This document shows, in pieces, positions 33,962-43,738 of a stretch of 64,000 nt of DNA (the first letter of the stretch is position 1; each line of letters opens with the position of its first letter). Both the position numbers and the translations under genes were made by a program. Source of the stretch: Bacillus mycoides (GTDB taxonomy: Bacteria; Bacillota; Bacilli; Bacillales; Bacillaceae_G); contig NZ_CP036132.1 in assembly GCF_018742245.1 (NCBI RefSeq), positions 3,157,001 to 3,221,000 of the forward strand, given 5' to 3'. A model generated the notes under the pieces. The model was not told where the DNA came from. It worked only from the letters and a program-made list of their open reading frames with translations, and searched no databases.

Positions 33962-36900
33962 TTATCTCATCCGTTGACGGGCGAATAGGACTCCACCTAA
34001 AATCAACATCACCATACCTGCAATAATAGAAATCATCTCCATTGATGTTCCGCCTGTTTTAGGAAGCCATGCTGACGTCTTATTATTTTCTTTAGTAGGC
34101 GCAACCTCTGTATTAATCTTTGAAGCTGTATTTTCTTTTGTTGGTGGAACTTCTGTATCAACCTTTGGAGGTGCATTTTCTATAGGATCAACAACTGTTC
34201 CATCTTTTATTTTTATATTCGTAATGTCGTAACCTTTCACCTCGGATTTATATCCATCTACTGGTTGTTCTTCCACTTCATACTTGTAGGCCTTACCTTC
34301 TACATCGTATGCCGCTAAATCTTTAAATGCATACTTCCAGTTATTTGCTTCACTTACTTCTTGTGTCGCAATCACTTGACCATTTTGTAATAAATCTACT
34401 TTGATTGTTTTCGGACGATCTGTTGCGTTATCATCTTTCCACGTCTTTGTTCCTTCTACTTCTGTTTGACCTACTTTTGTATTCGTGATGTCATAACCTT
34501 TTACTTCTAATTTGTATCCGTCTACTGGCTGTTCTTTCACTTCATACTTGTATGCTTTTCCTTCGGCATCGTATGCCGCTAAATCTTTAAATGCATACTT
34601 CCAATCGCTTGCTGCACTTACTTCTTGTGTCGCAATCACTTGGCCATTTTGTAGTAAGTCTACTTTGATTGTTTTCGGACGATCCGTTGCTTTGTTATCT
34701 TTCCACGTCTTCGTTCCTTCTACTTTCGTTTCGCCTACTTTTGTATTTGTAATGTCATAACCTTTTACTTCGGATTTGTATCCGTCTACTGCTTGTTCGT
34801 TCACTTCATACTTGTACGCTTTTCCTTCCGCATCGTATGCCGCTAAGTCTTTAAATGCATACTTCCAATCGCTTGCTGCACTTACTTCTTGTGTCGTAAT
34901 CACTTGGCCATTTTGTAGTAAGTCTACTTTGATTGTTTTCGGACGATCTGTTGCGTTATCATCTTTCCACGTTTTTGTTCCTTCTACTTTTGTTTGACCT
35001 ACTTTTGTATTCGTGATGTCATAACCTTTTACTTCTGATTTGTATCCGTCTACCAATTGTTCTTTCACTTCATACTTGTATGCTTTTCCTTCGGCATCAT
35101 ATGCGGCTAAGTCTTTAAACGCATACTTCCAGTTATTCGCTTCACTTACTTCTTGTGTCGCAATCACTTGGCCATTTTGTAGTAAGTCTACTTTGATTGT
35201 TTTCGGACGATCCATTGCTTTGTTATCTTTCCACGTCTTCGTTCCTTCTACTTTCGTTTCGCCTACTTTTGTATTTGTAATGTCATAACCTTTTACTTCG
35301 GATTTATATCCATCTACCGGTTGTTCTTTCACTTCATACTTGTATGCCTTACCTTCTACATCGTATGCCGCTAAATCTTTGAATTCATATTTCCAACCTG
35401 TTGCTTCACTTACTTCTTGCTTTGTGATGACCTGACCGTTTTGTAGTAAGTCTACTTTGATTGTTTTCGGACGATCTGTTGCGTTATCATCTTCCCACGT
35501 TTTTGTTCCTTCTACTTTTGTTTGACCTACTTTTGTATTTGTGATGTCATAACCTTTTACTTCGGATTTGTATCCGTCTACTGCTTGTTCTTTCACTTCA
35601 TACTTGTACGCTTTTCCTTCCGCATCGTATGCCGCTAAGTCTTTAAATGCATACTTCCAGTCGCTCGCTTCACTTACTTCTTGTGTCGCAATCACTTGGC
35701 CATTTTGTAGTAAGTCTACTTTAATCATTGACGGACGATTTGGTGCGTTATCATCTTTCCACGTCTTTGTTCCTTCTACTTTTGTTTGACCTACTTTTGT
35801 ATTTGTGATGTCATAACCTTTTACTTCGGATTTGTATCCGTCTACTGGTTGTTCTTTCACTGTATAGATGTAAGCTACTCCGTTTGTATCGTATGCTTGC
35901 AGTTTTTCAAATGTATACTTCCAGTTTGTTTCTGCTGTTACTTCTTTTGTGTCTACTACTTTACCATTTTGTAGTAATTCTACTTTTACTACGCTTGGTC
36001 GATTTGTTGCGTTGTTATCTTTCCAAGTTTTCGTTCCTTCTACTTTCGTTTCGCCTACTTTTGTATTCGTGATGTCATAACCTTTTACTTCGGATTTGTA
36101 TCCGTCTACTAGCTGTTCTTTCACCGTATAAATGTAAGCTACTCCGTTTGTATCGTATGCTTGGAGTTTTTCAAATGCATACTTCCAGTTTGTTCCCGCT
36201 GTTACTTCTTTTGTGTCTACTACTTTACCATTTTGTAGTAAATCTACTTTTACTACGCTTGGTCGATTTGTTGCGTTGTTATCTTTCCACGTCTTCGTTC
36301 CTTCTACTTTCGTTTCGCCTACTTTTGTATTCGTGATGTCATAACCTTTTACTTCGGATTTGTATCCGTCTACTAGCTGTTCTTTCACCGTATAAATGTA
36401 AGCTACTCCGTTTGTATCGTATGCTTGGAGTTTTTCAAATGCATACTTCCAGTTTGTTCCCGCTGTTACTTCTTTTGTGTCTACTACTTTACCATTTTGT
36501 AGTAAATCTACTTTTACTACGCTTGGTCGATTTGTTGCGTTGTTATCTTTCCACGTCTTCGTTCCTTCTACTTTCGTTTCGCCTACTTTTGTATTCGTGA
36601 TGTCATAACCGCTTACGCTAGATTTATATCCCGCAATCGATTGTTCTTTCACTTCATATTGATAAGCTACTCCATTCGCATCGTATGCTTCCAAATCTGC
36701 AAATATATATTTCCAACCCATTACTGCTAGTACGTCTTGTGTTTTGAATACCTTACCGTTTTGTAGTAAGTTTACTTTGATCATTGCTGGACGGTCTGTT
36801 GCATTTCCGTCTTTCCATGTCTTCATTCCTTCTACTGTCAATTTTGCTACTTTTGTATTTGTAATGTTGTAGCCATTTACTTCCGATTTATAGCCCGCTA

Positions 36901-39424
36901 CTGGATGCTCTTTTACTGTGTAAGTATAAGGAACACCATTCGCATCATATCGTGCCAAGTCTGCAAATGTATAATTCCAATTTGTTTCCGCTGTTACATC
37001 TTGTGTTTGAATTACGTTATCATTTTGTAATAAATCTACTTTGATTGTTGTTGGTCGATCTGATGCATTGTTGTCATTCCAAGTTTTCGTTCCTGCTACT
37101 GTTGTTTTCGCATCTTTCGTATTCGTGATGTCATAACCTTTTACTTCAGATTTATATCCATCTACCGGTTGTTCTTTCACTTCATACTTATACGCTACTC
37201 CATTCGCATCATATGCCGCTAAATCTTTGAATGTATATTTCCAACCTGTTGCTTCACTTACTTCTTGCGTTGTGATGATCTGACCATCTTGTAATAAGTC
37301 TACTTTGATCATTGACGGACGATCCGTCGCATCGCCATCTTTCCACATCTTTGTTCCTTCTACTTTTGTTTGCGCTACTTTTGTATTCGTGATGTCATAA
37401 CCTTTTACTTCAGATTTATATCCATCTACCGGTTGTTCTTTCACTTCATACTTATACGCTACTCCATTCGCATCATATGCCGCTAAATCTTTGAATGTAT
37501 ATTTCCAACCTGTTGCTTCACTTACTTCTTGCGTTGTGATGATCTGACCATCTTGTAATAAGTCTACTTTGATCATTGACGGACGATCCGTCGCATCGCC
37601 ATCTTTCCACATCTTTGTTCCTTCTACTTTTGTTTGCGCTACTTTTGTATTCGTGATGTCATAACCTTTTACTTCAGATTTATATCCATCTACCGGTTGT
37701 TCTTTCACTTCATACTTATACGCTACTCCATTCGCATCATATGCCGCTAAATCTTTGAATGTATATTTCCAACCTGTTGCTTCACTTACTTCTTGCGTTG
37801 TGATGATCTGACCATCTTGTAATAAGTCTACTTTGATCATTGACGGACGATCCGTCGCATCGCCATCTTTCCACATCTTTGTTCCTTCTACTTTTGTTTG
37901 CGCTACTTTTGTATTCGTGATGTCATAACCTTTTACTTCAGATTTATATCCATCTACCGGTTGTTCTTTCACTTCATACTTATACGCTACTCCATTCGCA
38001 TCATATGCCGCTAAATCTTTAAAGGTATATTTCCACCCTGTTGCTTCACTTACTTCTTCTGTTTTGATGACCTGATCATTTTGTAGTAAGTCTACTTTGA
38101 TTGTTGTTGGTCGATCTGATGCGTTGTTGTCATTCCAAGTTTTCGTTCCTGCAATGAATGTAGTTTTCACCTTATTTGGAATTGGTAACTTAACTCCATT
38201 TACAGAACCGGATTTAACTTCAAAACTTATTTTTTCTTGAGGATCGAAATCAACATAGTCTGGCGCTGAAACTTCTTGCACATAATATTTACCTGGCTGT
38301 AAATTAAGGATTTCAATTATCCCTTTTTCATTTGTTTTATGTTCATTTCCAACTTGCTCACCTGACTCTTTATACAACTTAAACGAAACATTCGGGATTA
38401 CTTTTTCTTCATTTCCTGCAAGATGCTTAACAATTCTTAGCGTCCCTTTTGAAGGTAACTCACCTTCAGCACCACCGCCAGCTGCCATGTTTTCGACTTG
38501 ATAACTACCTGATTCAGAAACTGGATCTTTATACATAACTTGGTAACCAATCGTATAATCATTCTTAAAGAATTCTTGCTTCTTTCCAGCTTCCGTTATA
38601 GTAGATGTATAAGAAATCGAAAAAGCGGCAAGACGTGCTTTATCCCTATAAAGCAAAACTTTAAATGCAGTATCGCTAGTAAATGTAATCTTTCCATAAC
38701 CTTTAGATTCAAAGTCTTGTAGTGATAAACTTTGTCGGCCTAGATAATTATCAACACTTATCCTGAAACTATCTTTATTAAGTATTTGACCTTCTTGCAA
38801 ACTATCAGACACAACAATATCACGGCTTAACTCTTCTTTATTTAAGTTTATGTTCAAGAACCAACGTACTTCATTGTCCTTACCTGAGAGCATATCACCA
38901 GTTTTATAAAAAAACGGCTGCTTTCCAGGATCTGTACCACCGCCACCACTTGGGCCGGTAATCGTTACAGTTTGCTTGTCTAAATTTGTACCTAAATTTG
39001 TTTCAAACTCTTTCTTTTCACCCGTTCCTGCATTAGTAGCTTGTACTCTAAAGTTTAAATACCCTCTAATATTTTGATGTATATCTGCTTTATCATTAAA
39101 TGTACATACCACCGTACCTGAAGTTACTTTACAAGTACCATAATCACCTAAATCAAACGTTGTATTCAAGCCGTTTAATTCTGGGGGTAGTGCTAATGTT
39201 AGTGTGTCTCCAGGTTGCAGCTTAATTCCGTTTTTTTCACTGAAGTTTACAGTTATTTTAGTCAGTTCTCCGCTCTGAAGATCTGATTTATCCAACTTAA
39301 AACTATCCACAAGTCCTATTGTATTTAACTCTTTTGCACTCGCAATTATAGGCGCCAAACTCTGACCTATAGTCAACATAAAAAGCATTAAAATTAAAAA
39401 AACCGAAGTTATTCTTTTTATCAT
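33962..39424 (-). CDS. Giant LPKTG-anchored collagen-adhesin-like protein with 15 Cna-B repeats
   Basis: 1820 residues. Signal peptide (about 1-30); collagen-binding/SdrG-type A region (about 35-330) with two Ig-like domains and a glycine-rich hinge SGGGGTDPG; one SpaA/Cna-B prealbumin-like domain (about 340-430, starting TLRIVKHLAG); fifteen Cna-B repeats of 88 residues; a Pro/Thr/Lys wall-spanning stretch; the sortase signal LPKTG, a hydrophobic helix and the tail RQRMR. Each repeat has the Lys in KTW, the Glu in YEVKEQ or YTVKEQ, and the Asn in YDITNTK that form internal isopeptide bonds, so the stalk should be rigid and protease-resistant. Sortase A would attach it to the wall. Ribosome site GGGAGAATGAC. 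No sortase gene is nearby. An 11-bp tandem array lies about 530 bases upstream. Confidence 0.92.
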   Translation of the reverse strand: MIKRITSVFLILMLFMLTIGQSLAPIIASAKELNTIGLVDSFKLDKSDLQSGELTKITVNFSEKNGIKLQPGDTLTLALPPELNGLNTTFDLGDYGTCKVTSGTVVCTFNDKADIHQNIRGYLNFRVQATNAGTGEKKEFETNLGTNLDKQTVTITGPSGGGGTDPGKQPFFYKTGDMLSGKDNEVRWFLNINLNKEELSRDIVVSDSLQEGQILNKDSFRISVDNYLGRQSLSLQDFESKGYGKITFTSDTAFKVLLYRDKARLAAFSISYTSTITEAGKKQEFFKNDYTIGYQVMYKDPVSESGSYQVENMAAGGGAEGELPSKGTLRIVKHLAGNEEKVIPNVSFKLYKESGEQVGNEHKTNEKGIIEILNLQPGKYYVQEVSAPDYVDFDPQEKISFEVKSGSVNGVKLPIPNKVKTTFIAGTKTWNDNNASDRPTTIKVDLLQNDQVIKTEEVSEATGWKYTFKDLAAYDANGVAYKYEVKEQPVDGYKSEVKGYDITNTKVAQTKVEGTKMWKDGDATDRPSMIKVDLLQDGQIITTQEVSEATGWKYTFKDLAAYDANGVAYKYEVKEQPVDGYKSEVKGYDITNTKVAQTKVEGTKMWKDGDATDRPSMIKVDLLQDGQIITTQEVSEATGWKYTFKDLAAYDANGVAYKYEVKEQPVDGYKSEVKGYDITNTKVAQTKVEGTKMWKDGDATDRPSMIKVDLLQDGQIITTQEVSEATGWKYTFKDLAAYDANGVAYKYEVKEQPVDGYKSEVKGYDITNTKDAKTTVAGTKTWNDNNASDRPTTIKVDLLQNDNVIQTQDVTAETNWNYTFADLARYDANGVPYTYTVKEHPVAGYKSEVNGYNITNTKVAKLTVEGMKTWKDGNATDRPAMIKVNLLQNGKVFKTQDVLAVMGWKYIFADLEAYDANGVAYQYEVKEQSIAGYKSSVSGYDITNTKVGETKVEGTKTWKDNNATNRPSVVKVDLLQNGKVVDTKEVTAGTNWKYAFEKLQAYDTNGVAYIYTVKEQLVDGYKSEVKGYDITNTKVGETKVEGTKTWKDNNATNRPSVVKVDLLQNGKVVDTKEVTAGTNWKYAFEKLQAYDTNGVAYIYTVKEQLVDGYKSEVKGYDITNTKVGETKVEGTKTWKDNNATNRPSVVKVELLQNGKVVDTKEVTAETNWKYTFEKLQAYDTNGVAYIYTVKEQPVDGYKSEVKGYDITNTKVGQTKVEGTKTWKDDNAPNRPSMIKVDLLQNGQVIATQEVSEASDWKYAFKDLAAYDAEGKAYKYEVKEQAVDGYKSEVKGYDITNTKVGQTKVEGTKTWEDDNATDRPKTIKVDLLQNGQVITKQEVSEATGWKYEFKDLAAYDVEGKAYKYEVKEQPVDGYKSEVKGYDITNTKVGETKVEGTKTWKDNKAMDRPKTIKVDLLQNGQVIATQEVSEANNWKYAFKDLAAYDAEGKAYKYEVKEQLVDGYKSEVKGYDITNTKVGQTKVEGTKTWKDDNATDRPKTIKVDLLQNGQVITTQEVSAASDWKYAFKDLAAYDAEGKAYKYEVNEQAVDGYKSEVKGYDITNTKVGETKVEGTKTWKDNKATDRPKTIKVDLLQNGQVIATQEVSAASDWKYAFKDLAAYDAEGKAYKYEVKEQPVDGYKLEVKGYDITNTKVGQTEVEGTKTWKDDNATDRPKTIKVDLLQNGQVIATQEVSEANNWKYAFKDLAAYDVEGKAYKYEVEEQPVDGYKSEVKGYDITNIKIKDGTVVDPIENAPPKVDTEVPPTKENTASKINTEVAPTKENNKTSAWLPKTGGTSMEMISIIAGMVMLILGGVLFARQRMR
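34205..38165 (-). repeat. Fifteen tandem 264-bp coding repeats of the adhesin
   Basis: The Cna-B units repeat every 264 bases in frame. Three consecutive units (37117-37908) look identical base for base, and two units near 36070-36600 are nearly so, whereas others differ, pointing to recent unit duplication or gene conversion. Confidence 0.9.
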
Positions 39425-39755
39425 GTCATTCTCCCATCAATTATTATTAGATGGCTTCTAATATGACTATGACTTAATAGGTTGATGGCATTTCTGCTCT
39501 TTCAACTGTTATAAACTTAAAAACTTGAAAATTGATTGCTATAAGCCTTCATTTTTCTAATGCAATATTCTCTTTACTAATTTTAATATTTACAAACTAA
39601 GCAATTACTGATAACGTTGTAATCAGAATCATTACACTATTTCATCATCCCTATCAAATCTCGAAATCTTATGTTGTATCATATCTGCCATCTTAAAATG
39701 AGCATAAATCTCTGATTAATAATGTTTTCATTTAAATGCCATTGATTTACTCATA

Positions 39756-39875
39756 CTATTCCTCTTCATTTATAGATTCATAACATGAGTATGTCCAAGT
39801 TTGATACCGCATTTTTAATGATTCACAATTTTTATTTACCAAAATCTTTTGCCCCCTCCTAAAGGCATTTTTCAT
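39756..39875 (-). CDS. Possible small ORF between repeat array and adhesin
   Basis: ATG at 39875 follows TTACGGAGGAGAGC, one of the strongest ribosome sites in the window, and opens 39 codons beginning MKNAFRRGQKILVNKNC and ending NEEE. Composition is basic at the start and acidic at the end. No family is recognised. It could be a leader peptide for the adhesin, a small independent protein or a truncated gene. Confidence 0.4.
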   Translation of the reverse strand: MKNAFRRGQKILVNKNCESLKMRYQTWTYSCYESINEEE

Positions 39876-39953
39876 GCTCTCCTCCGTAATATAAGACTAT
39901 TTTGATAACAAAAATAGATTTTGTAACTTTTGTAACTGATTTTGTAATTAATG

Positions 39954-40085
39954 AAACCAAACATAAACCAAACGAAAACGAAACATAAACCAAATATAAA
40001 CCAAGCATAAACCAAACATAAACCAAACATAAACCAAACATAAACCAAACATAAACCAAACATAAACCAAACATAGAACAAACAC
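39954..40085. repeat. Tandem array of an 11-bp unit
   Basis: Twelve units of AAACCAAACAT: six in a row are exact (40009-40074), the others differ at one to four positions. The period equals one helical turn. The hydrophobic repetitive frames that run through it are a by-product of the repeat. Confidence 0.9.
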
Positions 40086-40253
40086 AGGCCAATACCAGGT
40101 TTTAGATAAAATCTTATATCCCCCCACATGGCAACTATATTCACAATTTATTGTAGATGATAAAAAACAGTTGCTAAAAAATCTCTTGTTTAATAAATAA
40201 AATTTGTAAAACTGTAGTACTGAAAATTATCAGCACGAATGATAATTTTTATA

Positions 40254-40293
40254 AAAAAGAGAGTCTCATTTTTCAATGAGACTCTCTTTTTTA
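40254..40293 (-). terminator. Terminator of the MFS efflux gene
   Basis: AAAAGAGAGTCTCATT pairs with AATGAGACTCTCTTTT, with A and T runs on both sides, directly after the stop at 40299. Confidence 0.9.
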
Positions 40294-40298
40294 TATAT

Positions 40299-41498
40299 TT
40301 AAACAGAATTTTCAGCTCTATCATTCAAAATAAATACTCGAGTGAAAACCACCATAATTACTACAATAACTAAAAAATATAGGGGCATGACTACTAAGGA
40401 ACCTGTATGCAGCTGGCTCATTCCCCAAATTGTCAGCGTGACTATTATATAGTACCCTAAGCTAAATAATGCGCCTGCTGTACCAATGACATTTTGAAAA
40501 TCTACTAATGCTAGACTGAGACAGTTAGGTAACGCTATCCCAATTCCTAATAGCAATATAAACATCGCTACTAAAAATCCAATCATATATATTATGTTGG
40601 GATTTGATCCAACATAAGTAATAACAGATAAAATGACTGCTCCCCCTGTCATTACAATACAACCTATATATATGATTTTCTCCGGTTTATAAATAGGCAG
40701 TAACCGTTTTGAAACTTTCGCTCCAATAATAGAAGCAGACGCAACTACAATTCCTAGAAATCCGTACATACTAGGTGATAACTGAAAGTATTCAATAAAG
40801 ATAAACGGCGCTTCTGCGTAGTAGCTAAATAAAACACCATTCGCTCCTCCAATTAATAGACCGTATGTTACTACTTTCGGATTTGTAATTAATCTTTTTA
40901 ACACTGAAAAGACATTTATTTTATTCGCTACTGAGTCCATTTTTGTTTCCGGAAGAGAAACAAAAGTATACAGAAAAATCCCCACACTCATAACAACTAA
41001 ACTTAAAAATACTATTTTAAATCCAAACATTTGATCCAGAAAGCCCCCAATTAGCGGACCTATCGCTGGTGTAAAAGCAATGACTGCCGAAATTTGAGCG
41101 AACATAACATGACGTTTATGCCCTTCTACACTTTCACGAAGAATCGTTTGTGTCACAACTGAGCCAGCACTTGCTCCAAACGCTTGAATAAAACGACTTA
41201 ACAATAAAAATTCAATGGAACTTGCAATATAGCATAAGAAACTTCCAGCGCCATATACTACAATTCCAAGTAGCATCGCCCGGCGACGACCAATTATATC
41301 TGATAACCATCCAATAAAAAATACACCTAAAGCAAATCCAGCAAAATAAACACTAAGCGTTAACTGCACCTCATTATTACTTACATGTAGCGCCTTTGAA
41401 ATGTCTGGTAAAGACGGTGTGTAAATTGTTTCACTAATTTGCGGAAATGCCACAAGAATAATCATTAACCACAGTGATGGTACTGAGACTTTTTTCAT
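40299..41498 (-). CDS. MFS drug efflux transporter, Bcr/CflA type
   Basis: 399 residues, twelve membrane segments. The motif A loop after helix 2 is GWLSDIIGRRRAML; helix 1 with TIYTPSLPDIS is typical of the Bcr/CflA branch (bicyclomycin, sulfonamide, cysteine or peptide efflux by proton antiport). Ribosome site GGAGGGTATGAAAA. It is separated from the amidohydrolase by 360 bases including a terminator, so it is its own unit. The 41499-41798 spacer holds no gene I can support. Confidence 0.82.
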   Translation of the reverse strand: MKKVSVPSLWLMIILVAFPQISETIYTPSLPDISKALHVSNNEVQLTLSVYFAGFALGVFFIGWLSDIIGRRRAMLLGIVVYGAGSFLCYIASSIEFLLLSRFIQAFGASAGSVVTQTILRESVEGHKRHVMFAQISAVIAFTPAIGPLIGGFLDQMFGFKIVFLSLVVMSVGIFLYTFVSLPETKMDSVANKINVFSVLKRLITNPKVVTYGLLIGGANGVLFSYYAEAPFIFIEYFQLSPSMYGFLGIVVASASIIGAKVSKRLLPIYKPEKIIYIGCIVMTGGAVILSVITYVGSNPNIIYMIGFLVAMFILLLGIGIALPNCLSLALVDFQNVIGTAGALFSLGYYIIVTLTIWGMSQLHTGSLVVMPLYFLVIVVIMVVFTRVFILNDRAENSV

Positions 41499-41798
41499 TT
41501 TTCATACCCTCCTATAACTTTGAAAATCTCAGAAATGAATAGACTTTCCTTAGCTACGGAACAGGAGGGGCCATTATAGAAATTCGATCATAAAACAACA
41601 AAGAAAACACCTCAATTACGCATGTTAATACTTATAGGAGGGTAATATTAACATTGATTTTACAATATAGTCTTTCAATTATATGATAGGTTGTATTTGT
41701 TTTCTAGTGTTCATGATCTGAATATTTGTTAGTACACGAATGTCCTTTCAATTCTCTCGGAAAATTAATACGATTTAAAAAGCGCAACTAAACAACTG

Positions 41799-41849
41799 AA
41801 ACGCCCCTTCAATTGTTAAAATCAGTCTCACAATTGAAGGGGCGTTTTT
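41799..41849 (-). terminator. Terminator of the amidohydrolase gene
   Basis: An 18-bp perfect stem (41799-41816 with 41830-41847), GC-rich core ACGCCCCTTC, with T runs at both ends. Confidence 0.85.
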
Positions 41850-41855
41850 TTATTG

Positions 41856-43475
41856 CTAAATTTTCACTGATTGTTCTTTTTGATAGATAATTTCACCATC
41901 AATAATTGTTGTTTCTACTTTTAAATCTTTAATTTGGTTTGGATTGACACTTAAAATGCTGTCATTTAATATAACTAAATCCGCCAACTTTCCGGCCTCT
42001 ATGCTTCCTTTTATCTCTTCTTCAAAACTCGCATAAGCACCATTCCATGTGTATAGTTTAATAGCTTCCATTACGCTTATAGATTGATTAGCACCAACCT
42101 CTATTCCAGACTTGGTTTTTCTATTGACAGCAACATGAATTCCTAATAAAGGATTATAGTCAGTAACTGGTGCATCCGATCCACCTGCTGCAATGATGCC
42201 ACGATCAATAAAATCACGAGCAGCGTACATGTGATTCACACGATCACCATAGTGCTCTACATATATCTCTCCGAATTCATATGGAAATGGAGGATTTGGA
42301 ATAGGAATCATCTCAAGTTTTTTCATTCTCTCTTGTAAATCTGGTGAAGAAATTCCCGCGTGCTCGATTCGATGACGGTGATTTTTTCTTGGTGATTCCT
42401 CTAGCGCCCTTTCTACACAATTTAAATACATTTCAATAGCTTTATCGCCTTGTGCATGTACAGTGATTTGATAACCTTTTTTATGCGCTTCACCTAAAAC
42501 CCGGTAAATTTCTTCCTCACTATAATAAAGAATGCCATAATTGGTAGGGTCACTCGAGTACGACTTACGGGTTGCAATTGTAGGCCCGGTGCTACTTCCA
42601 TCTGTAAACAATTTAGCTGGTCCGACTTTGAATCTCTCATCTCCGGTACCAGTTACCACACCAGCTTCGACCATTTTATTAACAAATTCATGGGAGTTAT
42701 TTATTTGGCATATCATTGCATATATTCGGACACGAATATCCCTACTCTTCACAGCTTGTTGTAGTAAACGATAACTCTCAGCTCCATCTCCACCTGCGTC
42801 ATGTATACTTGTTATGCCCGCTGCAACGAAATGATCTGATGCAATTTTCACAGCCTTCATCATTTCACTTTCTGTATAACTTGCAACCTCGCTCATCCTC
42901 ATATTTGCTGCTTCAATTAACTTTCCTGTAAGCCTACCTGCCTGATTCTTTTCAATAACCCCCCCACTCGTGTTCGGTGTGTTCTCGTTAATTTGCGCAA
43001 TTTCTAATGCTTTGCTGTTCACCACGCTTATGTGGTGGCAAGTACGGGTTACAATAATAGGGTGTTCAACTGAAATTTCATCCAGCTCAGTAATTGTTGG
43101 ATAACGCTTTTCCTTCACAGCGGTTTCATTAAAGCCCCAAGCACGTATCCATTCACCTTTTGGCGTTTCTAATGCCTTCTTTTTCAGACCATCTAACAAA
43201 GCCTCGATAGAATCAATATGTTCAGCTTTACAACTGACAGCCAACTGATTTAGTCCATGAGAAATGATGTGAAGATGGGAATCAATGAATCCAGGAAGAA
43301 GCGTTTTTCCTTGCAGGTCAATTACATCCGTTTTTTCTCCTATAAAACTCTTAACCTCCTGATTTGAGCCAACAACTACGATGCGATTATCTTTTATTGC
43401 TACAGCTTCGACCACTGTATTCTTTTTGTCTACTGTAATAACTTCTCCATTTATCAATACAACATCAGCTTTCAT
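41856..43475 (-). CDS. Metal-dependent amidohydrolase, YtcJ-like
   Basis: 539 residues. The amidohydrolase-3 fold is marked by LLPGFIDSHLHIISHG (metal-binding HxH), a probable carbamylated-lysine region with VGPAKLFTDGS, ITVHAQGDKAIEMYL, RIEHAG and GGSDAPV. YtcJ-type enzymes hydrolyse amide or carbamate bonds of small molecules, often at a formyl or N-acyl amine. It lies on the same strand 250 bases past the amine catabolic operon, and an N-acyl amine substrate would fit, but the structured element between them may separate their transcription. Confidence 0.8.
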   Translation of the reverse strand: MKADVVLINGEVITVDKKNTVVEAVAIKDNRIVVVGSNQEVKSFIGEKTDVIDLQGKTLLPGFIDSHLHIISHGLNQLAVSCKAEHIDSIEALLDGLKKKALETPKGEWIRAWGFNETAVKEKRYPTITELDEISVEHPIIVTRTCHHISVVNSKALEIAQINENTPNTSGGVIEKNQAGRLTGKLIEAANMRMSEVASYTESEMMKAVKIASDHFVAAGITSIHDAGGDGAESYRLLQQAVKSRDIRVRIYAMICQINNSHEFVNKMVEAGVVTGTGDERFKVGPAKLFTDGSSTGPTIATRKSYSSDPTNYGILYYSEEEIYRVLGEAHKKGYQITVHAQGDKAIEMYLNCVERALEESPRKNHRHRIEHAGISSPDLQERMKKLEMIPIPNPPFPYEFGEIYVEHYGDRVNHMYAARDFIDRGIIAAGGSDAPVTDYNPLLGIHVAVNRKTKSGIEVGANQSISVMEAIKLYTWNGAYASFEEEIKGSIEAGKLADLVILNDSILSVNPNQIKDLKVETTIIDGEIIYQKEQSVKI

Positions 43476-43579
43476 AAACTCAACCCTTTCGGAATTATTC
43501 TTTTCGAGTAATTCATTCAGTATTTAAAGTTATATCTCTCAATAGGCTCTTCCGCTTTTCAACAAGATTTCTCAATAAT

Positions 43580-43738
43580 TAATTAAAGTTGAGCTAAAGT
43601 GAAACTTTAATCAGTGGGGGGGGTTTCATCCCCCACTGATTATTAGCCCTCACCAATCGGGTTTTTACGGGCAGTTGATCTCCCACCTAACTTCTTTGCT
43701 CCAGCCGCATTTTGAGGTGGGAGTCTTACTGCCCGTTA
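43580..43738. mobile_element. Structured relic resembling an IS200/IS605-type end
   Basis: Two hairpins in a row: AATCAGTGGGGG/CCCCCACTGATT (43609-43620, 43630-43641) and a compound hairpin, ACGGGCAGT and CTCCCACCT (43667-43675, 43680-43688) with AGGTGGGAG and ACTGCCCGT (43715-43723, 43728-43736). From memory the second resembles the structured right end (guide-RNA-like region) next to tnpB genes in bacilli. No transposase frame is present. The aminotransferase stop codon lies inside it. Confidence 0.45.

Noticed and set aside
34512..36600. Series of similar plus-strand ORFs of 60-82 residues
   Set aside because: They recur every 264 bases because they are antisense shadows of the adhesin repeats, without ribosome sites.
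34205..38165. Could the regular repeats be a CRISPR array
   Set aside because: Units are 264 bases, fully coding and contiguous, with no short repeat-spacer alternation and no cas genes.
39859..40144. Two overlapping ORFs rich in Phe, Gly, Leu, Tyr and Trp on the minus strand
   Set aside because: They are translations of the 11-bp tandem array; both frames give periodic hydrophobic strings, neither start has a ribosome site, and the strand supports other explanations.
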